NCBI RefSeq assembly: GCF_900143015.1
Contig: NZ_FSRT01000001.1
Coordinates: 1,178,001 to 1,242,000 of the forward strand
DNA: 64,000 nt
Reading direction: 5' to 3'
DNA from: Fibrobacter sp. UWB11
GTDB lineage: Bacteria > Fibrobacterota > Fibrobacteria > Fibrobacterales > Fibrobacteraceae
Part shown: in pieces, positions 32,880 through 41,381 of the stretch
Layout of the letters: every line of letters starts with the position of its first letter
Numbering within the stretch: the stretch's first letter is position 1
Notes under the pieces: generated by a model
The model's input: only the letters and a program-made list of their open reading frames with translations
The model's database searches: none
What the model was told of the DNA's origin: nothing
Made by a program: the position numbers and the translations under genes

Positions 32880-35458
32880 GGATTCCTCTCGTCATTGATG
32901 CAGAATGCTTGAACCATCGGATAGAGATCTTTAGGACATTCGACAATGCCACTTGCAACGATGTTATTATCCCTTGTATTTTTTACATATTCGAGGCAAT
33001 ATTGCGTATCTGCATCTTTTTCGGTACTTGTCCACACAAGCATATATTTCGCCGCAAATTTTCCATTCGTTCCATTTTCTAATTTCTGTTGCACGAATGT
33101 TGAACGTTCATGCGAAAACGTGTTCGGATAGATATTGAGGGATAATTCCTCGGCACTTGGAAGCCGTGAACCTTCAGGACAAAATGCTTTTGCCTGTTCC
33201 AAAGTCATGTATGATTTTTCGTTGTAATAATCGAATTTTATTTCAATGTCAGATTCTTCCCAATTAGAGACGCATTGGAATCCTGGCAGGGGAGGGTCAG
33301 GGCACTTTGTCGATTCCTTGATTTTATTTTTCCAATTTGCAAAATATTTGTCAAAAGAATCGCTTTTATTTTTGATGCTGTCGAGTGGAATGGTGCTATC
33401 GCCAGGAACTTCTGCGGCGCGCAAAGACGTGCGTCCATTGCGTTCACGAACTTCGTATGGTTCGCCCTTTGGAGAAATCACTTTGATTAACTCCAAGTAA
33501 TGAACACTTACACTACCGTTCATTCTTGAATTTTGTGAATCAAAATACAGTTTCCATCCATCAACTTCAACAACATAGAAGTTGTTTTCATGGGTACCAC
33601 CAGTAATTTTTTCTGGATTATCGATTTTTATAAAGAAATTGTTAATATCTTCCCATACAACTCGTCCCCATCCAAAATTTGCTGCAGTATATTCATCGAC
33701 ACAACCAAAATATAGGGATTCGACTTTATCCCAAAATAAAGAGGTGCCATTTATACCATTTTTGCAATAGTCTTTGGGATATTTATTGCGTTCTATCGCA
33801 CGATGGGTTATAAGCTCACAATCCTCAGTCCCTTTCCATAAGGGGAATATGCATCGATATCCAACACTATCGATTTCAACGACTTCGCCATTATTTTCTT
33901 TTTCGCAAAAATGTCCATTTTTTACAGGAATAGGAATTTCTTTTTCTGTAGCAACATCCCAATAATAGCTTGAACCTTCGCGGCAGATATAATAAATATC
34001 ATCGTATTTCTTGATGTATTTTGTATATCCCTTAGTGCAAATATCGCCATTATATTGAGGAATCGGAATTTCAACCCATTTCTCATTGCATATGTAATAT
34101 CCTAAAGAATCATGCATGGCTTTGATATCTTTTCTTGATCTATTGCAGTCACCCAAGTAATACGTGAATTTGTCCACTTCTTTCCAAACGCTATCGCGGC
34201 ACATGTAATATTTGTTATTGAGGATAGTTGATTTGCCAAGATTGTTATCACCATCGCATAAGCCCACTTTATTCTTGACATAAACATCTGTAGAATTGCG
34301 CCATTTATAATCCTCAGTGACTTTGTCAGACCATAAGTACTTTCCATTTTCAAAGACACATGCATAATTCGTGGAATTGTAATCAACAAAGAAACCTTCA
34401 TATACTTTATTGCAAACTGCATCCATATAGGGGAGTGCTTCATTCCCCGGCATTACGTTCCAAGTTTTCTTTTCTGAATTACAAATGTAGACCACGTTAT
34501 TGTGGATGATAGTATCTTTTCGATCTGCGGTACATACGCCATTGGTGACTTCAAAATCATCTTCTAGTCGCCACTTGTACTTTTTATTTTCATAGTCGCA
34601 AAAGAACGTTTTATTATTGTATATGCTATTTTTGTTAGAAACTTTCACTGTTTTCTTGTAATTGGCGCTGTCGCATTTTGATAAGCCAAAAGATTTTTCC
34701 CATAAATCAGAATAAAGTTCATTCATGTTTTTAGAGAATGTAACATCAGCTATTTCAGATTCCGAAAGTACATCACGCCATGTTTTCCCACTACCCACGG
34801 CAGAGCGCAATGAATTGAAGTTCCTATAAAATGCGCTATCGTTTAAATCAACAACAGTAAGAGCATTGAGATGTCGATTTAATTCTGTAAGCGCTTGAGC
34901 ATTTTCATTTTTTTCATAGTCTATATTTTGCTTTTTCGAATAATCCAACAGTTCAAAAATTTCACGGAGCGCTTTTTCCTTAGCGCGAGCCAAATAGAAT
35001 CCATCTTCTTGAACGAGATACTTTACACGATTACTTCCTAAAGCAATTGGTAGGTTGAGTACAGGTTTTGCATTATTGTCAATGTCAACATATTCCACAA
35101 GATCAATTTTGAGTTTGCTTGCCGAATCGTTATAGAGACATGTGTACTTGATGCGCACAATAGGCGAGGTGTATTCCTGATAATCCGTTTTGAAAACGAT
35201 ATTTCCATTACGTTCGCGTTCGAGTTTCGCTTTTACCGTGGCTATAGAATCAAGATTCTGGTCGACAACATCAATGTCGATATCTACAGGAATGATTTTG
35301 GCACTCAAGCTAAATGAACCATCAAGCGTAAGCGACCTGCTTTCTATATTCTCGTTGCCTTCGATATAATGAATAGCAGAAGTAGTCGACTTGTCATCAC
35401 TGCAAGACGTAAGGATTATCCCTAAACAAATTATCAAAATGAATCTAATCATTTTCAT
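32876..35458 (-). CDS. Large lipoprotein with tandem Cys/Trp modules and degenerate FISUMP domain
   Basis: The signal ends LTSC. Residues about 25-130 are beta-rich, and residues 140-255 are helical, including FYRNFNSLRSAVGSGKTWRD. From about 260 to 560 there are seven or more copies of a module of roughly 40-50 residues with the pattern C...(Y/F)xC...(Y)xW, for example IHNNVVYICNSEKKTWNV and LNNKYYMCRDSVWKEV. The C-terminal 140 residues contain AKAFCPEGSRLPSAEEL and WTSTEKDADTQYCLEY, a shortened FISUMP domain. Start chosen at 35458 (AAGGA five bases upstream); ATGs at 35464 and 35452 are possible. Surface role likely, function unknown. Confidence 0.75.
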   Translation of the reverse strand: MKMIRFILIICLGIILTSCSDDKSTTSAIHYIEGNENIESRSLTLDGSFSLSAKIIPVDIDIDVVDQNLDSIATVKAKLERERNGNIVFKTDYQEYTSPIVRIKYTCLYNDSASKLKIDLVEYVDIDNNAKPVLNLPIALGSNRVKYLVQEDGFYLARAKEKALREIFELLDYSKKQNIDYEKNENAQALTELNRHLNALTVVDLNDSAFYRNFNSLRSAVGSGKTWRDVLSESEIADVTFSKNMNELYSDLWEKSFGLSKCDSANYKKTVKVSNKNSIYNNKTFFCDYENKKYKWRLEDDFEVTNGVCTADRKDTIIHNNVVYICNSEKKTWNVMPGNEALPYMDAVCNKVYEGFFVDYNSTNYACVFENGKYLWSDKVTEDYKWRNSTDVYVKNKVGLCDGDNNLGKSTILNNKYYMCRDSVWKEVDKFTYYLGDCNRSRKDIKAMHDSLGYYICNEKWVEIPIPQYNGDICTKGYTKYIKKYDDIYYICREGSSYYWDVATEKEIPIPVKNGHFCEKENNGEVVEIDSVGYRCIFPLWKGTEDCELITHRAIERNKYPKDYCKNGINGTSLFWDKVESLYFGCVDEYTAANFGWGRVVWEDINNFFIKIDNPEKITGGTHENNFYVVEVDGWKLYFDSQNSRMNGSVSVHYLELIKVISPKGEPYEVRERNGRTSLRAAEVPGDSTIPLDSIKNKSDSFDKYFANWKNKIKESTKCPDPPLPGFQCVSNWEESDIEIKFDYYNEKSYMTLEQAKAFCPEGSRLPSAEELSLNIYPNTFSHERSTFVQQKLENGTNGKFAAKYMLVWTSTEKDADTQYCLEYVKNTRDNNIVASGIVECPKDLYPMVQAFCINDERNP

Positions 35459-37691
35459 CCCCATCCTTAAAGCATAAAGTTTGCACGCCCGGATACAAAT
35501 CCTTAGGACATTCGATTATTTGACTCTTGGGGCTATCTTTATCTTCTTTGCGAATTTCAAGGCAATATTGCGTATCTGCATCTTTGGAAACAGAGGTCCA
35601 ATAAATGTCATAGAGATACGTTTTCGTATTGTAGCGTACATACAAAGGACTATCATGATTTACGGTCGAGTCTACACCAAATACGTTTAAAAAGTTTTCT
35701 GGCAATCCACTAGTATCGGGGAGGTGATAACCCTTCGGGCAGAATTTTTCGGCTTTTTCAAAATTCATATAAGAATCCTTGCCGACATGCGTAAGCTGCA
35801 TGAGATAGACGGGATATGCACTTTCGGAATGTGCGTATTGGTTTATGAAGTCGTCAAAGCTATCGCTTTTATCAGTCAAAGACTTGAGCGAAATAGTTTG
35901 ATCGCCGCGTAGGCTCGAAAGGTAAGGGACCTTGTCAATAAATTTTGCGCCGTATGTATGCGAATCCATTGTGGCAGTGCTGTTGACGATTTCAAAGCGA
36001 CCAGCCCAATTTATAACTTGATTGACCGTATATGTAAATTCATTTTTAGTCGCTTGTATTGTACAACTGTCTAGGTATATACCTTTGTCAAAAGCATCTA
36101 ATTCATAATCATCTCTTCCATTAAATCGAGTGTAATCCCATTTGCGGGATTTATGGTCGCAATAAAAATAGACTTGCGTTACATCGTTCCAATAAATTTT
36201 TGTTCCCTTGCTGCCATTGTTACATTCGTCCTTATGTGCTGTATCGTGTTTGTAGAATTCTATTTCGTAATTGTCTAACTTATTCCACGAATAATATTTG
36301 CAAGTAAAATACTCGTCGTTTACTTTTTCAGTAATCCCTGCTGTAGAATCTGTGCAGAATTTTCCATTCTTTTTATATTGCTCGGCATTATCTTTTGAAA
36401 TTTCATTCCATTCACGATCATAAATAAAAGTGCAACGGTAAAATTTTTTATCGATTTCGACAATTCGACTGCTTCTACATCTTTCAAGAGCCTTAATTGG
36501 CGGAGTAATTTTTTCTTCTGGTATAAGATGCCAGTAACCACTATTAAAGCACATGAAATATTGACCATCATAAGAAACGATTTCTCCGCCTTCACAAACA
36601 TCTCCATAGTAATCGGGAGCGTTTATTCCTTGCCATTCTGTTCCGTTACAAGAATAGTATCTGCCTTTTTTAAACATGGCTTTTTCGTATTTACGGGTAA
36701 TCGTACATTTCCCCAAAGCTTCCACAACAGAATCTATAATAGAGCTGTCTTTAGGAACAACGCTACTAGAGCTTTGTGTATCCGGCGGGGTTATAATCGG
36801 TTTGGTTTCGCAATTGTAAGGTTTCTTTCCTTGTACAATCCACACCGCAGCATTATAACGAAGTTCCGTGAAATCGCGTTCGTTCTTGAGCTTTTCAAGA
36901 ACATCTTTGTTGCAACGGGATTCTTCAAGCTTGTAATAGTCAGAAAGCTTTTCCGATACTTCGGCTACGGACAAAATTTCATCCCATTTTTTTGAATCGC
37001 CTACAGCTTGCGAGAGCTTTTTGAAATTCTTATAGAATGTGGAATCCCATGTGAAAAATAGGCAGTAGTTATATGCAAGCGCTTCGAGAGTGTCTAATTG
37101 ATACGGGGCATTTTCGATACCGTATTCATATTCTAATTCTGGATCCAAAAGATTGTGTATCGCTTGACGTGTATGCAATTTCGCTAAACTATAGGATTCA
37201 TTCTTTTTCAAAAGTTTTTTGATATAAGCGCTTTCAATGGTGCGGTAAAAGCCGATATTCTGAAATTCTTTTTCTTTCAAATTTGCAATAATCGTAAATT
37301 GCATTTCTGTTGTGTCTTTTGAATCCCTGAATCGGCATGTAAAATCAATCTGGGCAAAAGGCTCTTGGAAATGTATTTCAGGAGCTTTGTAGGTAAATTC
37401 AAGTCGGTTTCTTTCAATACGCGCTGATACGGTTCCCATTTTTTCGAAATTTTCATCCAACGCAGAAATATTCATTTTTACGGGTTCTAGCACAGAGACC
37501 AAATTGAACCGGCCTTCAAACGCAATCCTCTCATCAAAAATTTCATTTGCGCTAGTATCAATCGCTATGGGTTGTTGGCCAAAGCGATCATCTACATCTT
37601 CAAAATGTCCCGAGTAATAGGTATCAGAGCCACATGCTGCAAGCATTATGGCATAAGCAAAAACAACAAATTTCAATAATTTAAAATTCAT
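35445..37691 (-). CDS. Large lipoprotein with tandem Cys/Trp modules and degenerate FISUMP domain (paralogue)
   Basis: Paralogue of the next gene downstream. The signal ends LAAC. The helical region has the matching FYKNFKKLSQAVGDSKKWDE, and the Cys/Trp modules (about six) include YSCNGTEWQG, YFMCFNSGYWHL and YFTCKYYSWNKL. The C-terminus has AEKFCPKGYHLPD and WTSVSKDADTQYCLEI, nearly identical to its neighbour, ending with IIECPKDLYPGVQ. A Ser/Pro linker (TPPDTQSSSSVVPKDSS) separates the helical part from the modules. Start at 37691: GAGGGG lies eight bases upstream and the ATGA overlaps the previous stop. Confidence 0.75.
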   Translation of the reverse strand: MNFKLLKFVVFAYAIMLAACGSDTYYSGHFEDVDDRFGQQPIAIDTSANEIFDERIAFEGRFNLVSVLEPVKMNISALDENFEKMGTVSARIERNRLEFTYKAPEIHFQEPFAQIDFTCRFRDSKDTTEMQFTIIANLKEKEFQNIGFYRTIESAYIKKLLKKNESYSLAKLHTRQAIHNLLDPELEYEYGIENAPYQLDTLEALAYNYCLFFTWDSTFYKNFKKLSQAVGDSKKWDEILSVAEVSEKLSDYYKLEESRCNKDVLEKLKNERDFTELRYNAAVWIVQGKKPYNCETKPIITPPDTQSSSSVVPKDSSIIDSVVEALGKCTITRKYEKAMFKKGRYYSCNGTEWQGINAPDYYGDVCEGGEIVSYDGQYFMCFNSGYWHLIPEEKITPPIKALERCRSSRIVEIDKKFYRCTFIYDREWNEISKDNAEQYKKNGKFCTDSTAGITEKVNDEYFTCKYYSWNKLDNYEIEFYKHDTAHKDECNNGSKGTKIYWNDVTQVYFYCDHKSRKWDYTRFNGRDDYELDAFDKGIYLDSCTIQATKNEFTYTVNQVINWAGRFEIVNSTATMDSHTYGAKFIDKVPYLSSLRGDQTISLKSLTDKSDSFDDFINQYAHSESAYPVYLMQLTHVGKDSYMNFEKAEKFCPKGYHLPDTSGLPENFLNVFGVDSTVNHDSPLYVRYNTKTYLYDIYWTSVSKDADTQYCLEIRKEDKDSPKSQIIECPKDLYPGVQTLCFKDGDEND

Positions 37692-39034
37692 TTCCATAAC
37701 CCCTCGACATTTATCAGCAATGCAGAATCGGGGACTCCTTCAGGGTAAACAGAATCGATGATATCTTTATCTCCAGTCCATGCGTAATAGGTCTGCTGTT
37801 GTTGACCGAATAAATATGCGGTAGGCCATTCTTTGTCTGAATAAGTAAAGGTGTGGCACAGATAAAGAGAATCATTATAAATGTAGGTTCTACTGATTGT
37901 TTCTACATTACAAGGAATTTGCCTGTATTTAAGAATGATATTAACATCATTTGTCTTTTCCCAGCCTTCTAATCCACAAGTGTAGATAATTGAATCCATT
38001 TCTGCGACTTGAGGATTATAAGTATTGATTTCTCCTGGTCTTAATTCATTGGGGTTACAAATTCCCATTTTTTCTTCTTCGGGTTCACGGATTCTCCAAT
38101 GTTGCCATTTAATGTAACCCTGTTTCATGCGCCCCGCACATACAAATACGCTATCGTAAAATTCACTACGGCGATTTGCATTAACCAAAGTATCTCCGAT
38201 GTATTTGTCATTACAGACATCCATGCCGTAAGTCGATTCCCAAAAATCTGGAATGTAATCATCATATCCGTAAAATGTCATTCCGGGAACGTTATTCCAT
38301 TTCAAATTTTTAAAAGTACGAACAAAAGCATCTGCAGCGCGCACGCGGAATAATGTATCAGCCCATTCTCCATTGCGAATTGCATCTTGCAATTCAAGGA
38401 AATCGCTGTAAAATACTGAATCAGAGATAAAATAGCGTGTATAAACGTAGGGGATTTGGATAGGACTCATCGAAGAAACGTTTGGCCTACATCTGTCTCT
38501 TTCAAATTCTCGGTCTGAAATTCCAAAGTCTTTCATATTGTCATACGCTTTTTTCGTTGCATCTTCGTACGACATTTGTTTTTCGCGCAAAAAGTATTCG
38601 ACCGCTTTTGATGCTGTTGCAGTATAGATGTTCAATACAGGGTTTTGGGATCCGTCATCTATCAATGGTTTAGTCACATTTGCATTCATGGGCGCAAAAC
38701 TGGAAAATTCCATTTTCATCGTGTCGTTTTCGCTGATGGCATGAGTAAATGCTGTAATTTTGGCATATTCACCATATTGGAGAGGCGCGGTTTCGAATAA
38801 ACACGGAGAGCCGCTAAAACATTGTTTTCGTGTTTTAACCGTTTTTTCTATAACATTGTTTTTAGAAAAAATGGTGATGTTTACGGAATCGGGAATGATT
38901 CGATTTTCCAAATAAACTTCTACGGTGAATTGTTTTAAGTCTACAGGCTGCGTTATACCAGAACTATCGCCGCTAGAGCATGCGGCGAATAAAACAAAAA
39001 TCAAGAACAACATTACTAATCGCAACATACCCAT
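37688..39034 (-). CDS. Lipoprotein with Cys/Trp modules, short paralogue
   Basis: First gene of the four-gene lipoprotein operon. The signal ends FAAC (Cys19). The N-terminal beta region and the helical region (EYFLREKQMSYEDATKKAYD, FYSDFLELQDAIRNGEWADT) match those of the two larger paralogues. Only about four Cys/Trp modules follow (SVFVCAGRMKQGYIKW, IYTCGLEGWEKT, LYLCHTFTYSDKEW). The FISUMP-like end is missing and the protein stops at NVEGLWK. Either it was shortened or it represents the ancestral form. The upstream promoter region is shared with the divergent xylanase gene. Confidence 0.7.
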   Translation of the reverse strand: MGMLRLVMLFLIFVLFAACSSGDSSGITQPVDLKQFTVEVYLENRIIPDSVNITIFSKNNVIEKTVKTRKQCFSGSPCLFETAPLQYGEYAKITAFTHAISENDTMKMEFSSFAPMNANVTKPLIDDGSQNPVLNIYTATASKAVEYFLREKQMSYEDATKKAYDNMKDFGISDREFERDRCRPNVSSMSPIQIPYVYTRYFISDSVFYSDFLELQDAIRNGEWADTLFRVRAADAFVRTFKNLKWNNVPGMTFYGYDDYIPDFWESTYGMDVCNDKYIGDTLVNANRRSEFYDSVFVCAGRMKQGYIKWQHWRIREPEEEKMGICNPNELRPGEINTYNPQVAEMDSIIYTCGLEGWEKTNDVNIILKYRQIPCNVETISRTYIYNDSLYLCHTFTYSDKEWPTAYLFGQQQQTYYAWTGDKDIIDSVYPEGVPDSALLINVEGLWK

Positions 39035-39324
39035 AATATAGATATTGCATGAAAAATCCCAATTCTACTCATCTTTTGAAAATTACGTTTCATCAGAAAA
39101 AAATGTAATAACGTGATTACAAATACTTTTACATGCACAAAGCAATCAATACACTTGCTACACATTTTGCGTCATTTGCATTTTAATGGCGCTAAAAAAC
39201 GCCCCAAATCGCCAAAAAAACGCACTTCGAGTATATATTTAAACGTGAAAAATAAAAGCCCAGGATCCTTCACATTCGTTTAGGATGACGATTTGAATGT
39301 TCTGAGAAAAAACGAGGAAATCGT
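39035..39324. promoter_or_regulatory. Divergent control region between lipoprotein operon and xylanase
   Basis: A 290-base non-coding stretch, AT-rich, with no ORF of note. It contains a near-palindrome at 39104-39121, a short hairpin rich in GCG near 39190-39205 (GGCGCTAAAAAACGCC), one half of the GTCAT-type repeat at 39263-39290 (GGATCC...AGGATGACG), and GAGGAAATC just before the xylanase ATG. It must hold both promoters; the exact -35/-10 boxes are not clear. Confidence 0.5.
39104..39121. promoter_or_regulatory. Near-palindromic operator candidate, CRP-like spacing
   Basis: TGTAATAACGTGATTACA: arms TGTAAT/ATTACA around a six-base centre, 16 of 18 positions symmetric. The geometry is that of CRP/FNR or LacI-type operators. 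It lies about 200 bases before the xylanase start and 70 before the lipoprotein operon start. Confidence 0.4.
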
Positions 39325-40974
39325 ATGATTTTAAAGAATAAGAAAGCACTTGCAATTGCCGCAACGTTCGCCATGGCATTCTCGATGCCGTCGCTAGCTC
39401 AATTGAATAACGGTGACATGGAATACGGCGATGGCGGCTGGTATCTGTGGAATAATCCCGATGGTCCAGCTAAAGTTGAATCGCAAATTGCAGTGCAGGG
39501 GCTTGGCGTTGACGGTTCCCAGGGCGCAAAGGTCGTGGTGAAGGATCTGCCGAATCCGTGGTGGGGTTTGCAGCTCCAGCCGCCTAAATGGCTTGCCGAT
39601 TCCGGTTTTTACAAGCTCACGTTCAAGGCTAAGGGCAATATGCCCATTAATTCCGTAGTGCAGGGTGGCCCTCCAGACTACCGCCAAAAAGAAAGCGCCT
39701 CTTTTGACTTGACGGACAAATGGCAGACTTATGAAATGATTTTCCTTGCCGACCAGAAGGGCTATGGTCTCAATAACATTACATTCCAGATTGGCCTCAA
39801 AAAAGGCTGGATTCAGCTCGACGATGTTGAAGTCGAAAAAATGGATGAAATGTCGGACCCGGCTTGGTACGAAGCCGCAGACTCCCGCATCGATAGCTTG
39901 CGCAAAGCGGATTTCGTTGTTAAGGCAAATCCTGGCGAAAAGGTCCACGTGAAGCTCTTGCGCCATTCATTCCCGTTCGGTACGGCGCTCGCGCTTTACG
40001 ATACCAAGGACAGCACCGAAAATTGGTACAGAAATGCTGCCAAGAAGTACTTCTGGCATGGCGTTTCTGAAAACCAGTTCAAGTGGCCGGAATACGAACC
40101 GAAAAAGGGCAAAATCAAACGTGAAGAAATGAAGGAATACACGGATTTCACGGCCCAAAATCATTGGAAACTCCGCGGTCATGCACTCATGTGGAGCCAT
40201 CAAGGCTACGGCTTCGACAAGCATTACAGCAATAAGGGTAGCTGTGAAGAAATGGCCGAAAAGCTTAAGGCTCGTATCTATCGCGACCTCAAGGAATACA
40301 AGGGTAAGATTACGGAATACGACGTTTGGAACGAACCAATTCACGAATCCTGGACATTCAACAAATGCGGTTGGGAAGTTCTTGACAGCGCTTTCGTTTG
40401 GGCACACAAGGCTGACCCGAGTGCAATTCTTTACATCAACGACTATAATGTTGTTGCTGCGGGCGAAACAGACCGTTATTATGGCTTGATCAAAGGAATG
40501 CTCGATCGCAAGGTGCCTGTGATGGGCATTGGCGTGCAGTGCCATTTTGGTCTCCGTCCGGTGATTCCGGGACTTATCAAGGCTCGTCTCGACAAGCTTG
40601 CATCTCTCGGCCTCCCGATCAAGGTTACGGAATTCGACGTGGGCGACTGGCAAGCCGGTATGAACGATACCGAAGAAGTTCAGGCCGAAAAGTTCGAAAC
40701 ATTCCTCCGTACTGCATTTAGCCACCCGGCTGTGAACGGCATCGTGTTCTGGGGTTTCTGGGACAACCGTCATTGGGTCAAGAACGGTGGCATGATTGCT
40801 TCTGACGGTCGTGAAAAGCCCGCTGCAAAGCGCGTATACGACTTGTGGCACAAGGTTTGGACAACAGACCTCTACGCTACCGCTGACGAAAATGGCGAAG
40901 CCAAGTTCCGTGGCTTCAAGGGTTACTACCAAGTCAACGCTGGCGATAAGAAGTATCAGATTACAGTGAAGTAA
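39325..40974 (+). CDS. Secreted GH10 endo-1,4-beta-xylanase with N-terminal carbohydrate-binding-like domain
   Basis: Signal peptide to about Ala25 (MPSLAQ). Residues 27-172 form a jelly-roll domain like CBM4/9 (NNGDMEYGDGGWYLWNN, WWGLQLQ, GWIQLDDVEVEKM). Residues about 185-515 are a GH10 barrel: acid/base Glu337 in YDVWNEPIHE and nucleophile Glu436 in KVTEFDVGDW; HGVSENQFKWPE and GHALMWSH are further signatures. A short beta tail (residues 520-549) may be a secretion or sorting module, as in several Fibrobacter hydrolases; this is inference. It cleaves xylan chains of plant cell walls. Monocistronic, with its own terminator. Confidence 0.93.
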   Translation: MILKNKKALAIAATFAMAFSMPSLAQLNNGDMEYGDGGWYLWNNPDGPAKVESQIAVQGLGVDGSQGAKVVVKDLPNPWWGLQLQPPKWLADSGFYKLTFKAKGNMPINSVVQGGPPDYRQKESASFDLTDKWQTYEMIFLADQKGYGLNNITFQIGLKKGWIQLDDVEVEKMDEMSDPAWYEAADSRIDSLRKADFVVKANPGEKVHVKLLRHSFPFGTALALYDTKDSTENWYRNAAKKYFWHGVSENQFKWPEYEPKKGKIKREEMKEYTDFTAQNHWKLRGHALMWSHQGYGFDKHYSNKGSCEEMAEKLKARIYRDLKEYKGKITEYDVWNEPIHESWTFNKCGWEVLDSAFVWAHKADPSAILYINDYNVVAAGETDRYYGLIKGMLDRKVPVMGIGVQCHFGLRPVIPGLIKARLDKLASLGLPIKVTEFDVGDWQAGMNDTEEVQAEKFETFLRTAFSHPAVNGIVFWGFWDNRHWVKNGGMIASDGREKPAAKRVYDLWHKVWTTDLYATADENGEAKFRGFKGYYQVNAGDKKYQITVK

Positions 40975-40986
40975 TGTTGTGCAAGG

Positions 40987-41085
40987 CGACCCCGGAATAA
41001 ATGCAGCCGAGGTGAACGCTGCGAAAATGCTTGCATTTTCATAGCTGAGCCGAAGGGCATTGTACTTGTACAAATCCGGGGTGAC
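40987..41085. repeat. Nested palindrome: outer CCCCGGA arms around a variable-core module
   Basis: Outer inverted arms GACCCCGGAAT (40988-40998) and ATCCGGGGTGAC (41073-41084) enclose the module 41003-41054. Its inner hairpin is GAAAATGC/GCATTTTC, with GCCGAG and CGGCTC-like flanks. The module is shared, in inverse orientation, with 49358-49400 and 49444-49486. Confidence 0.65.
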
Positions 41086-41136
41086 AGGCTTCGCCTGCTT
41101 TGTCATGCCGGACACAGTTCTGGCATCGCCTTTTAT

Positions 41137-41159
41137 AAGCCGCGTCATGCGGCTTTTTT
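41137..41159 (+). terminator. Rho-independent terminator downstream of the xylanase
   Basis: Stem AAGCCGC/GCGGCTT (41137-41143 with 41149-41155), loop GTCAT, followed by T residues. It is about 160 bases after the xylanase stop and just before the small membrane-protein gene. Confidence 0.75.
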
Positions 41160-41174
41160 ACTATCTTGCGTTTC

Positions 41175-41348
41175 ATGAAACAGAAAATCCCCGGAATCCT
41201 TTTTTTACTTGCCATGCCTCTTTCCGTCTTGCTTTACATCAAGGTGGAGGCTCTCTCAGGCTCGGAAATCCTCGGGCTGTTTTCTGCGGTGGCGCTTTAC
41301 GTTGTTGTCGCGCTCATCATCGCTTTGCTTTTTAACAAAAAAGATTAA
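41175..41348 (+). CDS. Small two-helix membrane protein
   Basis: Fifty-seven residues from ATG 41175. A Lys-rich start is followed by two hydrophobic stretches (about 5-21 and 28-50) and the polar end FNKKD. A TTG three codons earlier is a less likely start. No ribosome-binding site is strong. It lies between two terminators, convergent with the OmpA gene, so its expression is uncertain. No family recognised. Confidence 0.5.
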   Translation: MKQKIPGILFLLAMPLSVLLYIKVEALSGSEILGLFSAVALYVVVALIIALLFNKKD

Positions 41349-41375
41349 AAAGGATTCTCCGATAGGGGAGAATCC
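41347..41375 (-). terminator. Terminator of the OmpA/TSP3 gene
   Basis: Perfect nine-base stem GGATTCTCC/GGAGAATCC (41352-41360 with 41367-41375) with loop GATAGG, followed on the minus strand by TTTTT. Six bases after the stop codon of the OmpA gene. Confidence 0.88.
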
Positions 41376-41381
41376 ATAAGC

